Of a DNA stretch of 64,000 nucleotides, positions 1 through 12,600 are shown piece by piece. This stretch comes from Rhizophlyctis rosea. Lineage: Eukaryota > Chytridiomycota > Chytridiomycetes > Rhizophlyctidales > Rhizophlyctidaceae. The position numbers and the translations under genes were made by a program. The stretch spans positions 1 through 64,000 of the forward strand of contig JADGJC010000033.1 in NCBI GenBank assembly GCA_027596075.1, given 5' to 3'. Within the stretch, counting starts at the first letter, position 1. Each line of letters opens with the position of its first letter. The notes under the pieces are model-generated. The model saw only the letters and a program-made list of their open reading frames with translations, was not told the origin of the DNA and ran no database searches.

Positions 1-176
1 CAAAACCCCACCACAACTCTCCCACAACACACCTTAGCAACCACAAACAAAACCGTCCACAGCGCCCCCCAAAGCGTCAACACCACACTCGGCAAAATAA
101 TCCTCGGAATAACACTCCCCCTCACTTTCCACAAATCCCTGTATGAGTAGCGTTTGCTGCCGTAGGGTTTGTGCAT
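1..176 (-). CDS. Bestrophin-like (UPF0187) anion channel, 5' part only
   Basis: The frame runs leftward from an ATG at 176 and leaves the window open, giving 58 residues. It begins MHKPYGSKRYSYRDLW and continues into RGSVIPRIILPSVVLTLW, the start of the bestrophin/UPF0187 fold: an N-terminal amphipathic segment, the RGS-(V/I)-P motif and the first membrane helix, rich in Leu and Trp. Family members are homopentameric chloride or anion channels of the plasma membrane, mitochondria or chloroplast. The start is unsure. The same frame is open upstream for about 55 codons, with a Pro/Thr-rich stretch, back to a TGA near 347 without another ATG. A 5' exon may therefore join at an acceptor such as the AG near 292. 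Family call is good; start is weak. Confidence 0.7.
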   Translation of the reverse strand, partial: MHKPYGSKRYSYRDLWKVRGSVIPRIILPSVVLTLWGALWTVLFVVAKVCCGRVVVGF

Positions 177-1593
177 GTGCGTGCGGAGGACTGCGTCGGA
201 TGCGCCGAGGTCTGAGCGGACTGAGGTGCGTCGAGTGGCATTGTCGCGGGAGGAGAATGGGGTTGGGGGTGTTGGGGCTGGGGTTATGGCTATGGGGGTG
301 GAGGGTGGGGAGAGGGAGGAGGGTGGTGGGGTGGGTGGGGTCTGTCATTGGGGGTTTTCGGGGGAGGGAGGACATTGTGAGAGGGATTGAGTGTGGGTTG
401 TGCAATGAAGGGTGCACCTCTGTATGTTCAAGCGTGAAGTTGTAGGGGTGGGCGAAAGACTGCTCTGCACTTGCAGCACCCCTCTTCCGCTTTTTTGACA
501 GGTTGTGGGTGCTATTGTTGGGCCCACAAGTTTATTTACCAAAACGCCGCAATGGTTGTACCACCACCGCCCGCGCCCGCCTCGGACCTGTGTGTAACAT
601 GTGGCACCACCACGGAGGCGGTGGCACAGCACGGTATACAAGGGTCCTTCCAAGCCCATCACTTCCAAGGACGGGTTGTTTGGCAGGAATGGTCGCCGTG
701 CCGAATCGCGTGTCGGATGGGTAAAACCATCGCCGCACGGGTTCGGATCTCGCGGGGGCTAGACTTGTGGAGCAACTCGGTCCGCCCTTTTGTTCCTCCA
801 TCTCAGACCACATGTAACACATGTAACAAAAACACAATCCACAGGAAACGAAACCCCAAAATCACCCTCAAACGTCAAGGACCCTGTTTGGCAGGATGGT
901 CGTCGTGAACCGAATGACCATGTCGGTTGTGTAAAAGCATCGCGGCGCGGGTTCGCATTGCGAGGACTGACTTGTTGAGCAACCATGTCCGCCCTTTTTG
1001 GTTTTCTTTTCTTATCTCATTCTATACTTCGCAGAATAGAGCAAGAGCTCCCATGCTTACTATATTCCTCTGTACCTCATCCATACTCATCCATCCTGAT
1101 ATTTCCGTGGGTAGACAACTCGCTTACGCGAAGCTAAGACCATTTTTTGCCCTTTTATACTACACCCCTTCCGACCATCTTGCGGCGCCACGAAATCAAT
1201 CTCCCGGTAACATGATGCCTCTCATTCATTAGCTGTTAGGAAGAGCAGCTCTGTTTCGTGGCATTAGGTACCCAAGACTATCTAAGCGGCCCTGTCATGT
1301 ACTATTGTTACAACTCCACGGAGCATCGTGGGCAACTTCTCTATATTTACATATTCTCTTTCTGTACCTGCAGATTGTAGGTTTGTACATACAAAGCAAA
1401 CACGGCGGGGGATGGAGTAGTGAGAGGATGAAGTTTGCTACGACGGGTGAATGACCCTTTCAAAAGTCTAGTCTCAAAAATCACAAACTACTATCTCCAT
1501 TCATTGCCTCAAACACACTTTCCACAAAAATTCATGCCTGCCTCTCAAAATCCAAAATTCCCCTTCACATCTCCACCTACTCCACACACCAAC
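177..1593. other. Intergenic, with a degenerate direct repeat
   Basis: No gene is supported between the bestrophin-like start and the stop of the SET-domain gene. The open frames at 345-986 are short, mutually overlapping and without protein-like composition. The stretch contains two imperfect copies of a roughly 110-bp sequence, listed separately. Some of the left end may be 5' leader of the bestrophin-like gene. Confidence 0.5.
682..1000. repeat. Imperfect direct repeat, two copies of about 110 bp
   Basis: Copy one is at about 682-795 and copy two at about 890-1000. Both begin GGCAGGA-TGGTCG, share GTAAAA-CATCGC, then CGGGTTCG-AT, and end GAGCAAC followed by GTCCGCCCTTTT. Similarity extends a few dozen bases to the left (AAGGACC/AAGGGTCC then TTTGGCAGG). 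Substitutions and small indels are spread along the length, so the duplication is not recent. No terminal inverted repeats or reading frame mark it as a transposon. Confidence 0.6.
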
Positions 1594-2836
1594 TCACTCC
1601 TCCTCCCTCCCCTCCTCCTCCCCAACAATATCCCACTCCTCATCCCATTCCGGTCCCTCAACCTTGACCCCCCTCGCCTTCCACCAAGCCTTCCCATACG
1701 TCACCAGGATTTCCTCTCCAACCTCCAAGGCACGATTAAGCGTCCAGCAGCCAATGCGGACTTCGCCTGTGAGAGCGTCGCGGTAGGTGTCGAATGCTGC
1801 GGAGGGGCGGGAGGATATGCCGCGGAAGTCGTTTATGCAGCGGGCTGGTGTGTGGGTGTTAGTGTGAGTGTTTCAGATGTATGTTTCATCAGATAGAAGC
1901 CACTTTGCGTTATTCGATTCACACCTTCGTTGCCTATGTCTTGTGCGGATATTGTTAGAGGGCCGTGGAGGAAGAGTGCGTAGTCGTTTTGGGGTGGGAG
2001 GGTTTCGTCTAGGTGGACTTCGCCTATATCTGGGTTTCCGATAGGGGTACCCAAGAGTCAGTATCGGCTCATTCAAATGCAATTCACTGACCCACGGGCC
2101 AAAATGTGGAGTGTGGATGATGCATTTCCCACCAAGACGCCCCACCCGTCGCCCACCCAACCGAAGCCAACCATCGAAGCCGACTGTTCTACACTCTGCC
2201 GTTGCAATCCCTTCTTTTTCGCGACACATGTCCCGCCGCATGAACAGACTGATGATGCCGCATCCCATCGACCAATCCCCATCCATCGAATTACACATCG
2301 ATCCACCCTTCTGACCCGACTAAGTCAAGCTATCTCCCAGGACGTAGTTGACAGCTTACACACTGCATTGCACAGCCAACTTCCGCAACATATCCACTCG
2401 CAGCATAAAGATGATACTCACAATCTAGGATATGAGAGAAAGCCGGTATTCTCTGATTAGCAAACAAGCCCAGCTGCCCCTTTGCCGGGTGGTCGTCCGA
2501 GTCAATTTTCCGTATTGTGACCAAAGGACTAGGACCGTCGTAAGGTATCACACTTTCAGAGTGGACGTCCGCGACTTCTGGTGAGGATTTGGGTGGCGCA
2601 AGTGTGCCGCTTGGTGTTGTGGTAGTCGTGGGAGGACAATACGTAGTCTTTAGCGAGTCGGGCACGGATTTCGCCCAAATGTTCTTAGTGGAAAATGTTA
2701 CAGTGATTGGCCAGTTTTCTGGTAAGACCTGCTGTTGCGGGTGGGTATTTGAGTGGGTGTTGTTAGGTGCGGAGTGCCCCGAGGGCATTTGGGAGCGTGC
2801 AAAGTAGCGGGAGAGTGTGACGAGAATGGTGGGCAA
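1594..2836 (-). CDS. SET-domain protein (putative lysine methyltransferase)
   Basis: Three exons (2836-2422, 2029-1925, 1844-1594) join in phase to 256 codons. Intron 1 is about 390 nt and intron 2 is 80 nt. About 95 N-terminal residues are poorly conserved. The SET signature follows in order: GQLGLFANQRI, then DYIGEVH across intron 1, NDYAL, GNEARCINDFRG across intron 2 (the cofactor and active-site motif), and GEEILVTYGKAWWKARG near the C terminus with the catalytic-type tyrosine. That both introns restore textbook SET motifs supports the model strongly. SET proteins transfer methyl groups from S-adenosylmethionine to lysines of histones or other proteins; the substrate cannot be told. No pre-SET or post-SET cysteine clusters are visible. 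The gene is divergent from the dynein gene, whose ATG lies 844 bp away. Confidence 0.85.
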
Positions 2837-3679
2837 CGTTTTCTGGGGAGTGTAAGTGTTGCTCTTGTAGGGGGTATCACTGAGCAGGGTGAGTTACTAT
2901 TTGTCTGTTGCACTTGTTGTTAGGTGAGTGTAGTGTCAGCACACGGATGTATGTATACGCTTGTATATGATATGGGTGTCGATACTGTCAAATATCCATA
3001 GTTGGATGACGTGCCTGTGTGAGAGAAAAAGGGAAGAAGAAGCAGGTGCCTTTTGAAGTCTCACTGCGGACGGGTGTGACTGAGGGGAGTCACAAGGCTG
3101 GAAGGTGAGACTCTGCATTGCAAGTGAGCGACAAAGAGTGGCCCAGTGGATCTGTTTGCAGCATATCATGTCCGAATGACACAAGGCCCAGTGGTGTCAC
3201 ACTGTCACGCAACAAGAGTCATGAGATCGCATCATCCATCATTCAATCACATTACCATGTGCCACATGTCCGAATCATGGCGGCGCAGTCATGGTAGACA
3301 CTGGCGGATATGGCATGACCCAATCCATTCATTTCATCACGTAAGCGACCCCCAAAATTATGATTGCGCGTTTGAGGGTCCTTTGGGGAGCCTCACAATG
3401 GGGAGAAACACACTGTGCTCAAACCTCCCCCACACAGTAGCACTAGAGGGTGAAAGCGAGGCAGTGACTTTGCACTGTTCCTTTGTTTTGCTTTACATAC
3501 CTCACATCGCATCTACTTCTTCGCCCCAGCGGATCGCTTGGAGAATCTACAGGCGCTGGTCGTCTGCACTTATTTCCGGTGATACACACTCCCTCGCATC
3601 ACCAAACTCTTCCCAATCTTGTACATAACACCCACCACCACCACCACAACCACAACCACTCCCCCGGCAACCACCGCAA
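2837..3679. promoter_or_regulatory. Shared upstream region of the SET and dynein genes
   Basis: This 843-bp stretch separates two divergently transcribed start codons (2836 on minus, 3680 on plus). It must hold both promoters. It contains an open plus frame (3146-3628) of 160 codons, rich in His and Ser and without recognisable motifs, which I do not call as a gene. No clear TATA box is seen; a C/A-rich stretch (3629-3678) lies directly before the dynein ATG. Confidence 0.45.
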
Positions 3680-6600
3680 ATGCCGGCAGAGGAATCAAAA
3701 ACCGCGGAGGTCGAGGCGGGAAAACCCCCCGCAACTCCCGGCAAAGGCAAAAAGGGCGAAGACGGTGGTGATGATGCACCGGCTGTAGTACATGTTGATG
3801 CGAGAGTCAACTGGTTCGAAGAGAAGGTTTGCAATGCACTGAAAATCAAGAATGACAAGTGGAAGAAGATGGTTAGCATCGCTGACAATGTGTGAGTATC
3901 TGCCCTTTGCCCTGGATTTGAGATAGGTTGATGGATTGGAGGGAAGGGGAAGCCGGAAATGGAAAGGGGGTTTATGAAAGTTGGGTAGAGACGACAGATG
4001 GCGTTCCATGGAATTACTGCGGCCGGTGAGGCAATGCATAGGCGTCTTCAAGCGTTACCGAGAAGGATGGTAATATGCGAAGGAAGCTTGCAGAAGTGGA
4101 TGCAAGCTGACGCAGGGAGGAGATCGCACGTATTCATTTGGAAAAGACACTTATACCATAAGTTCAAGTGAAAGATCAATCCTAACTCTCCCACCTCCAC
4201 ACAGCGACATAATCGCAAAATTCCTCGACCAACCCTTCTCCACAATCCTCTTCTACCTAACCCAAAAAGAAGACCTCCTCCCCGCCACTTCCTTCCCCGC
4301 CTCTCTCAAAAAGAAGTCCGTTTACTTCTTAAAACACAGTACCGACACACCTATCACTGAGAAACTCGACCAAGAACTCACCATTGGTGATTTATCCAAT
4401 AATCCCCTCGAGTTTTTGAGCACACTGTTGGAAGAGGTGTATTTACCGTTGCTGACGAACCCGAAGAACCTGGAGAGTTGGCCGGAAGTTGTTGCGAATG
4501 ATGTGCTGAGGCATTTTCATCAGTTGAATGGGGCGGTTTATGTTATTTCGGGGAAGAGTAAGGTGGGTGTGATGTGCACGTGTTTGCATTTGCTTTTGTG
4601 CAGCCGTTTCCCCGGAAGGGGAGGTTGTGAGGGGTGTAATAAATGGGTAAAGGGGATCCAAGGGGACAGGAGGAAGGGTCAGGGCTCTGGAAGGTAGTTG
4701 CAAGGAATGGAAGCGAGAGGTTACGAATTGGCCACGTTAGAGAAGCTTCCATCCTTTCTGATCAAAACACTCACACCCAACTCCACTCCAGGGCAAAACC
4801 ATGCTCCCCCTCCCGCACGGCGCACGCACCCAACCGCCACCCACAACCGACAAAACCATCCTCCACACCCTCGAATCAGCCGTCATCGACTGGACGCACC
4901 AAATCAAAGAAGTCATCCGCTCATCCTCCTCCGCACCCCTCGACGAAGGCCTCAACCCCGGCCCAATGGTCGAGATCGACTTCTGGGCCGCCAAAGCGGC
5001 GAATCTGAAATCCATCCATCAACAATTGACGGATGAGAAAATCCAAAAGATCGGGAAGGTGCTTGAAGCGAGCAAGAGCACTTATTACCCGGCTTTCAGG
5101 ATGATTTTTGAAGAAGTTGGGTTTGGTATGTAACATTTCAACCGGTTGAAACTTCGCACTCCTGCCAACAACGACATCAAATCCTGATTCACTTCTCACA
5201 CTAACAAACCCCCCCATTCACACCCACACACCCACAGCCCTCGACGAAGCCTCCAACATAAACACCTACCTCCGCCCCCTCCGCCCCCACGTAGAACGCC
5301 TCTCCGGCTCCTCAGACTTCACCGAACTAACTCAAATCTTCCCCCCAATGCTCCACACCCTCGTCCTAATCTGGCGCCACTCAACTCACTACACCACACC
5401 TCCTCGCATTACCGTCATATTGCAAGAAATCTGTAACGATATTATCGATAAGGCACGGGAACATGTGCAGCCTGCTGAGTTGTTTGCTACGGAGCCCGAG
5501 GAGGCTGCTGAGAGGTGTCGGCTTGTGGTGAGGGTTTGTGAGGAGTTTAGGAGGGTTTATGGGGAGTGTCGGAGGGAGACACTTAAAGTTGAGGAGGAGA
5601 GTAGGGGGATGGAGGGAGAGGAGAGGGGGGTGGGGGGGAGAAGGGGGTGGAACTTTGATGGTAAATTGGTGTTTGGGAGGTTGGATAAGTTTTTAGACCG
5701 TGTAGGCCAAATTCTTGATCTCTTTGATACAATCATCGAGTTCAACCGGTTGGAGAAGATTGAGATTGGGGGTACGAAGGTAAAATTCTGTTTTTCTTTC
5801 TTTTTCACCCAGCATGAGAAAAGTCTAAATATCCGCCCCCCAATCCTACTGAAACAACTCCTTCGCTTCACTCCGCGAAAACAGGGCAAAATCCTCAGCT
5901 CCCAAGTCGCGCAGATCTTCCAGGAGTTTACGGCGGCGCTCGGGAATTTTAGTAAATTGAAGTATGATGTGTTGGATATCAATAACCCAGAGTTTGAGAA
6001 GGATTTGGGGAAGTTTCATGAGAAGATTACGGATTTGGATCGGAGGATTGGGTATGTGTTTTATACGTTTGCTGACCTGCGGCCCCGAAAGAAAGAATCA
6101 AACACTCACCTCAACAAAACAGCACAATCCTCTCCCAATCCTTCGACGACTGCGCCGGACTTCACTCCGCCTTCCGGCTCCTGGAATCCTTCAGCGGTCT
6201 TCTCAATCGTCCCACAATCCAACACGACTTTGAACGCAAATACTTTTCTCTCCTCCGAACCTTCTCCGACGACCTCGACGTCGTCTCTGCCCTTTTCCTA
6301 AAATACAAAGACTCACCACCTATACACTATAACATGGCGCCCGTTACGGGGGCGGTGGGGTGGATTCATGAGTTGAAGGATCGGATAGGGAAGGGAATGG
6401 AGAAGTTGAAGACGTTGAGTGTTGCGGCTATGGGGAGTGAGGAGGCTCAGTTGGTGTTTAGGAAGTATGAGGAGTTGTATTCGACGTTGGATACGTATGA
6501 ACAAACAGTTTATAGTGCGTGGGCGGCGACTATTATCGATGAGTCGGAACAGAATTTGAATAAGCCGTTGCTTGTACGCGAAAAAGGCTTGCTCCGCGTG

Positions 6601-9600
6601 AACTTCGACCCGAAAGTCGTTGCTTTGTTGAGGGAAGTCCGGTACTTCGAAGCATTACAAGTCAAGCCGCCCGACACTGCTGCGAGGATATACAGTAAAG
6701 CCGAAGTGTTCCGGAAAGACATATTCAGCCTCGACCATATTACACAAACTTACAACGGTATCAGGACGGGAGTTTTGGAAGTCGAGAAACCCCTCATCGA
6801 AGACCGGATTAAGGCGATCGATTCCCAAATCCACGTAGCGCTCACGACGTTGAATTGGAAGTCGGAGGGGATTGAGACGTATATTGCGGAAATCAATACT
6901 TCCGTGAATGATCTTGCATCCGTGTTACAAACCTTGAAGAACAACGTCGCCCAAATCCAAAAAATCATGAAAGCCTGGTCCTCCACCCCCCTAATCGAAC
7001 GCAAAGACGGCAAAAAACTCCTCAATATCGAAGAAAAGCAGTCTCGTCTCGACACCGTTTTCGAATCCATTAAACGAGACGGTAAGACTATCCACTCCCT
7101 CATCGATTCTACCCGCGAACTTCTTCAAGTTGACGAGGAGAGTTCGAAATGGGGAGATTATAAGGTTTATGTGGATGGGATTGTGAAGGACGGATTTTAC
7201 GCGGCGATTAAAACTAGTTTAGAGTATCTTGTGGGCAATATGGATACGGGGAAAGTTAGTGAGTTGGGACCGTTGATGGAGGCGAAGTTGGAGTTGGATA
7301 ATGAGATGTTGGTTTATACGCCGGCTATGGAGGAGGGTGAGTTTTTTGTTTGTTCTCTTTCTTAGCTTTCCTTTCTTGGGGGCTGTTGGTGTGTGTAAGG
7401 GCACGAAGAAGGGACCGATGAGCGCACTGACGTGATCACCTTTCTATTCATCGAATGTTAACCATCTGCATTGTTGCCGCAATATACAGAAGCATTCAAC
7501 AGCCTCTACGACATCATCAACGACCTCCTTGACGACATCTTCGACGTCTCCTCACTCATGGGTCGCGTAGCTCCCGTCCCCGAACCCGACCCCGCTACAC
7601 TCCAAAAAGCCACCCAACCAACAACCACCACGGACAGCACCACCACCGCACCCGCACCCACCAGCGACTCACCCCTCAACGCTGCTGCAACCGACGACGG
7701 GAGCGAACAAAACGTTGCGGGTGATAATGCAGAAGACGAGCAAGAGAAAAGGTTGCGTCAGATGGAGACGGAGAATGAGACGTATTCAGGGGAGATGAAG
7801 CGGAATGGGGAGTTGGTTGGGTTGAGGGAGTTGATTGTGGGCAGGGTGCAGCAGGTTATGGAGGAGTGTTTGGGGTATAGGGAGGGGTATGAGAATTTGA
7901 GTTATTTGTGGACGGTGAGTGGTTTGGGGTGTTGAGGGTGGTGCTTGTGTTTCGGTTTTTCGGTATTGTTTTGATTTCTGGGATACGGAGAAAAGCATGG
8001 TATACTGATGGATTTTTTTTTTGGAACAGGAGAACCGCCAGGAATATATGAAAAACTTCCTCGCAGCCGACCAAAAGACCGACGAAGATGGCAATCCCGT
8101 ACTGGAGGATGAGCAAGCGGGCGGTTCCACCCTCCATCTTGACAAATTCAGTCAAGAAATCACGAAATTCGAGGGCATCCACAAGTCCATCATGGCCATC
8201 GACCCGGAAGTCATTTTCCAAAATTGGTTCCGCGTTGATGCTCGTCCGCTTAAGCAAGCGTTGAACGTGGTCGTCAAGAAGTGGAGTTACACCCTCACGA
8301 AACATCTTAGTGATGATGCTGTTGCGAGCCTAAATGAACTCGCCGGATTCGTGCGGGGACATAAGAAAGGGTTGGCGGGCAAGATCGAAGAAGGCAACTA
8401 CGACGCACTGGTTAGTGCCATGGGTCTCCTCCACGCCATCAAACACCGCACCGCCAGCATCGACAGAATGTTTGAGCCCCTCCGCAAAACCATCAACCTC
8501 CTCCGCCAATTCGGCGTCGAGATGCCAGAGGAAATCCACAAACTCCTCAACGACCTCCCCGAAGAATGGTCGGACGTGAAGAAGCTCTCCGTGTCCATCA
8601 AAGACCAAGTTGCACCCCTCCAAGCCAAGGAAGTCGACGTCCTGCAGCAAAAATGCAACAGGTTCGAAAGTCGGAACCATAACTTCCGTGAAGAGTTCCG
8701 CAAGAAGGCACCCTTCAAGTTCGAGATTGGACCTACGAAGGCGTACGAACTCATCGACCAATCCCACACGGACGTCCTCGCGATGGAAAACCAAGCATCG
8801 GCACTCAAGACCTCCTGCGAGCTTTTTGAACTCAATGTTCCCAACTACCGTCAACTCTCCGACTGTCGTCGCGATGTAGGAATGCTCAAGTCCGTGTGGG
8901 ACGTTGTCTCCCTTGTCACCTTCATGTTCAACGAATGGCGCGGAACCCTCTGGAACGAAATCGACACCGACGCCATGGAAACCCGGTGCAGAGACCTCGC
9001 AAAAGAACTCCGCCGCATGGACAAAGAAATCAAAGCCTGGGACGTCTACAGCGGCCTCGACCAAATGGTAAAAGACATGATCACCTCCCTCCGCGCCGTC
9101 GGCGAACTCCGCAGCAACGCCATCCGCGACCGGCACTGGAAACAACTCATGAAAACCACCGGTGTAACCTTCGTCTTGACAAAAGACATGAAATTCCAAG
9201 ACCTCCTCAGTCTCCAACTCCACAAATACGAAGACGACGTAAAAGTAATAGTCGACCGCGCCACAAAAGAACTAAGCATGGAAAAAGTCCTCAACGACCT
9301 CGAAAAAACCTGGTCAACCATGGAATTCACCTACGAAATCCACGAATCAACAAAAACACCCCTATTCCGCTCCTCCGAAGAACTCATCGAAACCCTCGAA
9401 GACAACCAGGTCATGCTCCAAACTATGATGACGTCAAAGTATGTAGCACACTTTGAGGCGCAGATCACAAAGTGGCAGAACGTGTTGAGTACGGTGGATA
9501 GTGTGATTACGCTTTGGAGCGAGGTGCAGCAGACTTGGAGTCATTTGGAGAATATTTTTATGGGGAGTGAGGATATTAGGGCGCAGTTGCCGGAGGATTC

Positions 9601-12600
9601 GAAGCGGTTTGATGCTATTGATGCTAGTTATAAGGCTTTGATGAGGGAGGCGAGTAAGACTCCTAAGGCGGTGGAGGTTTGTACTAAGGAAGGGTTGTTT
9701 GAGAAGTTGGAACATTTGCAGGGGCAGTTGGCGCTTTGTGAGAAGAGTCTTGCGGAGTATTTGGAGACTAAGCGGTTGGCGTTCCCCCGGTTCTATTTCG
9801 TGTCGGCGTCGGATTTGTTGGATATTCTTGCGAAGGGGAACTTACCACAAGAAGTGGCGGTACATTTGCCAAAGCTGTTTGACAGTATCGCGAAGTTGAA
9901 GTTTGAGGTCAAGGAGGGCGGGGAAGTGACCAAGACGGCCATCGGGATGTTCTCACAACAGGACGAGTACGTAGAGTTCGTGACTCCATGTGATTGTACG
10001 GGAGCGGTGGAGGTTTGGTTAAACCGACTTGTCGACACCATGCGCAAGACGCTCAAACACCTTCTTGGCGAGGCCGTCGCGTCCTATGAAGAAAAGCCCC
10101 GTGAACAATGGATCTTCGATCACCCGGCTCAGATTACCTTGGCGGGGACACAAATTTGGTGGACTACGGAAGTCAATGTCGCGTTCGGTCGGTTGGAGGA
10201 GGGATACGAGAACTCGTTGAAGGATTACTATAAGAAACAGGTTAATCAGTTGACGGCGCTGATTAGTTTAATTCAAGGGGAGTTGACGAGGGGGGATCGT
10301 CAAATGATCATGACGGTGTGCACACTCGACGTGCACGCACGTGATATTGTTGCAAAGCTTATTGCGGAGAAGGCGGAGAATGCACAGTGCTTCAGTTGGC
10401 AGTCACAATTGCGGTTGCGGTGGGATGACATGGAAAATGATTGTATTATCAATATCTGCGATGCGACATTTAGGTATAATTACGAGTACCTCGGCAACAC
10501 CCCTCGTCTTGTCGTGACGGCGCTGACGGATCGGTGTTATATTACGTTGACGCAGAGTTTGCATTTGATTTTGGGCGGCGCGCCGGCGGGGCCTGCTGGT
10601 ACGGGAAAAACGGAAACGGTGAAGGATTTGGGGAAGGCGTTGGCTATCATGGTGTACGTGTTCAACTGCTCGGAGCAGATGGATTACAAATCCGTGGGAA
10701 ATATCTTCAAGGGGTTGGCGCAGAGCGGTACTTGGGGATGTTTTGATGAGTTCAACCGTATCGCTGTGGAGGTACTCTCCGTCATTGCTACGCAAGTCAA
10801 GAGTATCCAGGATGGGTTGCGGGCGAAGAAGAAGAGGTTCATCTTCCAAGGGGAGGAAATCGGACTTGTTGGGACGGTTGGATATTTCATTACCATGAAC
10901 CCTGGTTATGCCGGTCGTACGGAGTTGCCGGAAAACATCAAGGCGCTTTTCCGGCCTTGTTCCATGGTAGTGCCGAACTTGGAGCTGATTATGGAAATCA
11001 TGTTGATGGCTGAAGGGTTTATTGAAGCTAGTTCGTTGGCGCGAAAGTTCAACACCTTATATAAGCTGAACCGGGAATTGTTGTCGAAGCAGGATCATTA
11101 CGATTGGGGGTTGCGTGCTATTAAGTCTGTGCTAGTCGTTGCTGGGTCATTGAAGCGGGCGGATCCGAATGTTCCGGAGGAACATGTGCTTATGCGGGCG
11201 TTGCGTGATTTCAACTTGCCGAAGATTGTGACGGATGATTTGCAAGTTTTCCACGGTCTTATTGGCGACTTGTTCCCGAAAGTTGAGGTGCTACGTAAGA
11301 GGGATGAAAGGCTCGAGGCGGAGATTCGTAAGGCAACAGTCGAGTCATCACTGCAACCGGAAGACATCTTCGTCTTGAAGGTAGTGCAACTGGAGGAGTT
11401 GCTTGCGGTCCGTCACTGTGTGTTCATTATCGGTCACGGCGGTACCGGCAAGAGTCAGATTTGGAAGATGTTGGCGAAGACATACATCAACATGGGCAAG
11501 AAATGTTTCACCACGGACTTGAACCCCAAGGCCGTGTCGACGGATGATCTCTTCGGTTGTATTAATCCGGCAACGCGAGAATGGAAGGATGGGCTTTTCT
11601 CTAGTATTATGCGTGAAATGGCTTCTATGCCGGGCACCGATCCCAAATGGATGATTCTTGACGGCGATATCGACCCCAACTGGATTGAGTCTCTCAACAC
11701 CGTCATGGACGATAACAAGATGTTGACGTTAGCGAGTAACGAACGTATTCCGCTCAAACCCCATATGAGATTGATTTTCGAAATTGGGGATTTGAAGTAT
11801 GCTACACCCGCTACGGTTTCACGTGCCGGTATCTTGTACCTTAACACAACGGATGTGGGGTGGAATCCGTATGTTCAGTCTTGGTTGGATCAGAGGGAGG
11901 ATGCATCGGAGAAGAGTAGTTTATCTGTGCTCTTTGATCGCTACGTGAACCCTTGTTTGGAAGCATGTCGATCGGGACGGTTCAAGATGGCCAATGTGGA
12001 GGAGTTCTCGATGGTGGTAGCCCTTTGCAACATTCTTGAAGGTCTTCTGACTCCGCAAAACACTCCGAAGGGATGCGAAAAAGAATGGTTCGAAATCTAC
12101 TTTGTTTTTGCGGCGGTCTGGGCGTTCGGAGGGTGTGTATTCCAGGACCAGTTAGTGGACTACCGGTTGGAATTCTCCAAATGGTGGAACTCGGAGTTTA
12201 AGGTTGTGAAGTTCCCCGCTAATGGCACTGTATTCGACTACTACGTTGATCACGAAACGAAGCGGTTCCTTCCTTGGACAGATCGCGTGCCAGCCTACGA
12301 ACATGATGCCGAGATCCCTCTCCAGGCGGTTTTGGTCCATACACCAGAGACAATCCGTATTCGGTACTTCCTGGACTTGTTGGCGGATAATCAAAAGCCC
12401 GTGTTGTTGGTTGGAAACGCCGGGTGCGGTAAAACGGTATTGATGCAGGATAAGATGTATCAGTATGGGGAGGAGAGGCTTATCGTCAACGTACCATTCA
12501 ACTTCTACACCACGGCATGGTCTTTGCAGCCAATTTTGGAGAAGCCGTTGGAAAAGAAGGCGGGTAGGAACTATGGACCTCCGGGGACAAAGAAGTTGAT

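Noticed and set aside
1..150. A plus-strand gene end reading into the window (VNTTLGKIILGITLPLTF).
   Set aside because: The minus-strand reading of the same bases gives clear bestrophin motifs, so the plus frame is its shadow.
682..1000. A pair of tRNA genes, because of the CGGGTTCG-AT words.
   Set aside because: No T-stem or acceptor stem can be paired around either word, and no A-box stands at the right distance.
5780..5884. Reading the dynein exon 4 frame straight through to 6301.
   Set aside because: The 105-nt piece has no stop but begins GTAAAA and ends ACAG, is T-rich at its start, and its translation (FCFSFFFTQHEKS) interrupts the conserved tail. It is an intron.
8330..9223. A 297-codon minus-strand frame inside the dynein gene.
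   Set aside because: It is the antisense shadow of a C-ending coding stretch; its composition mirrors the dynein codons and no motif is present.
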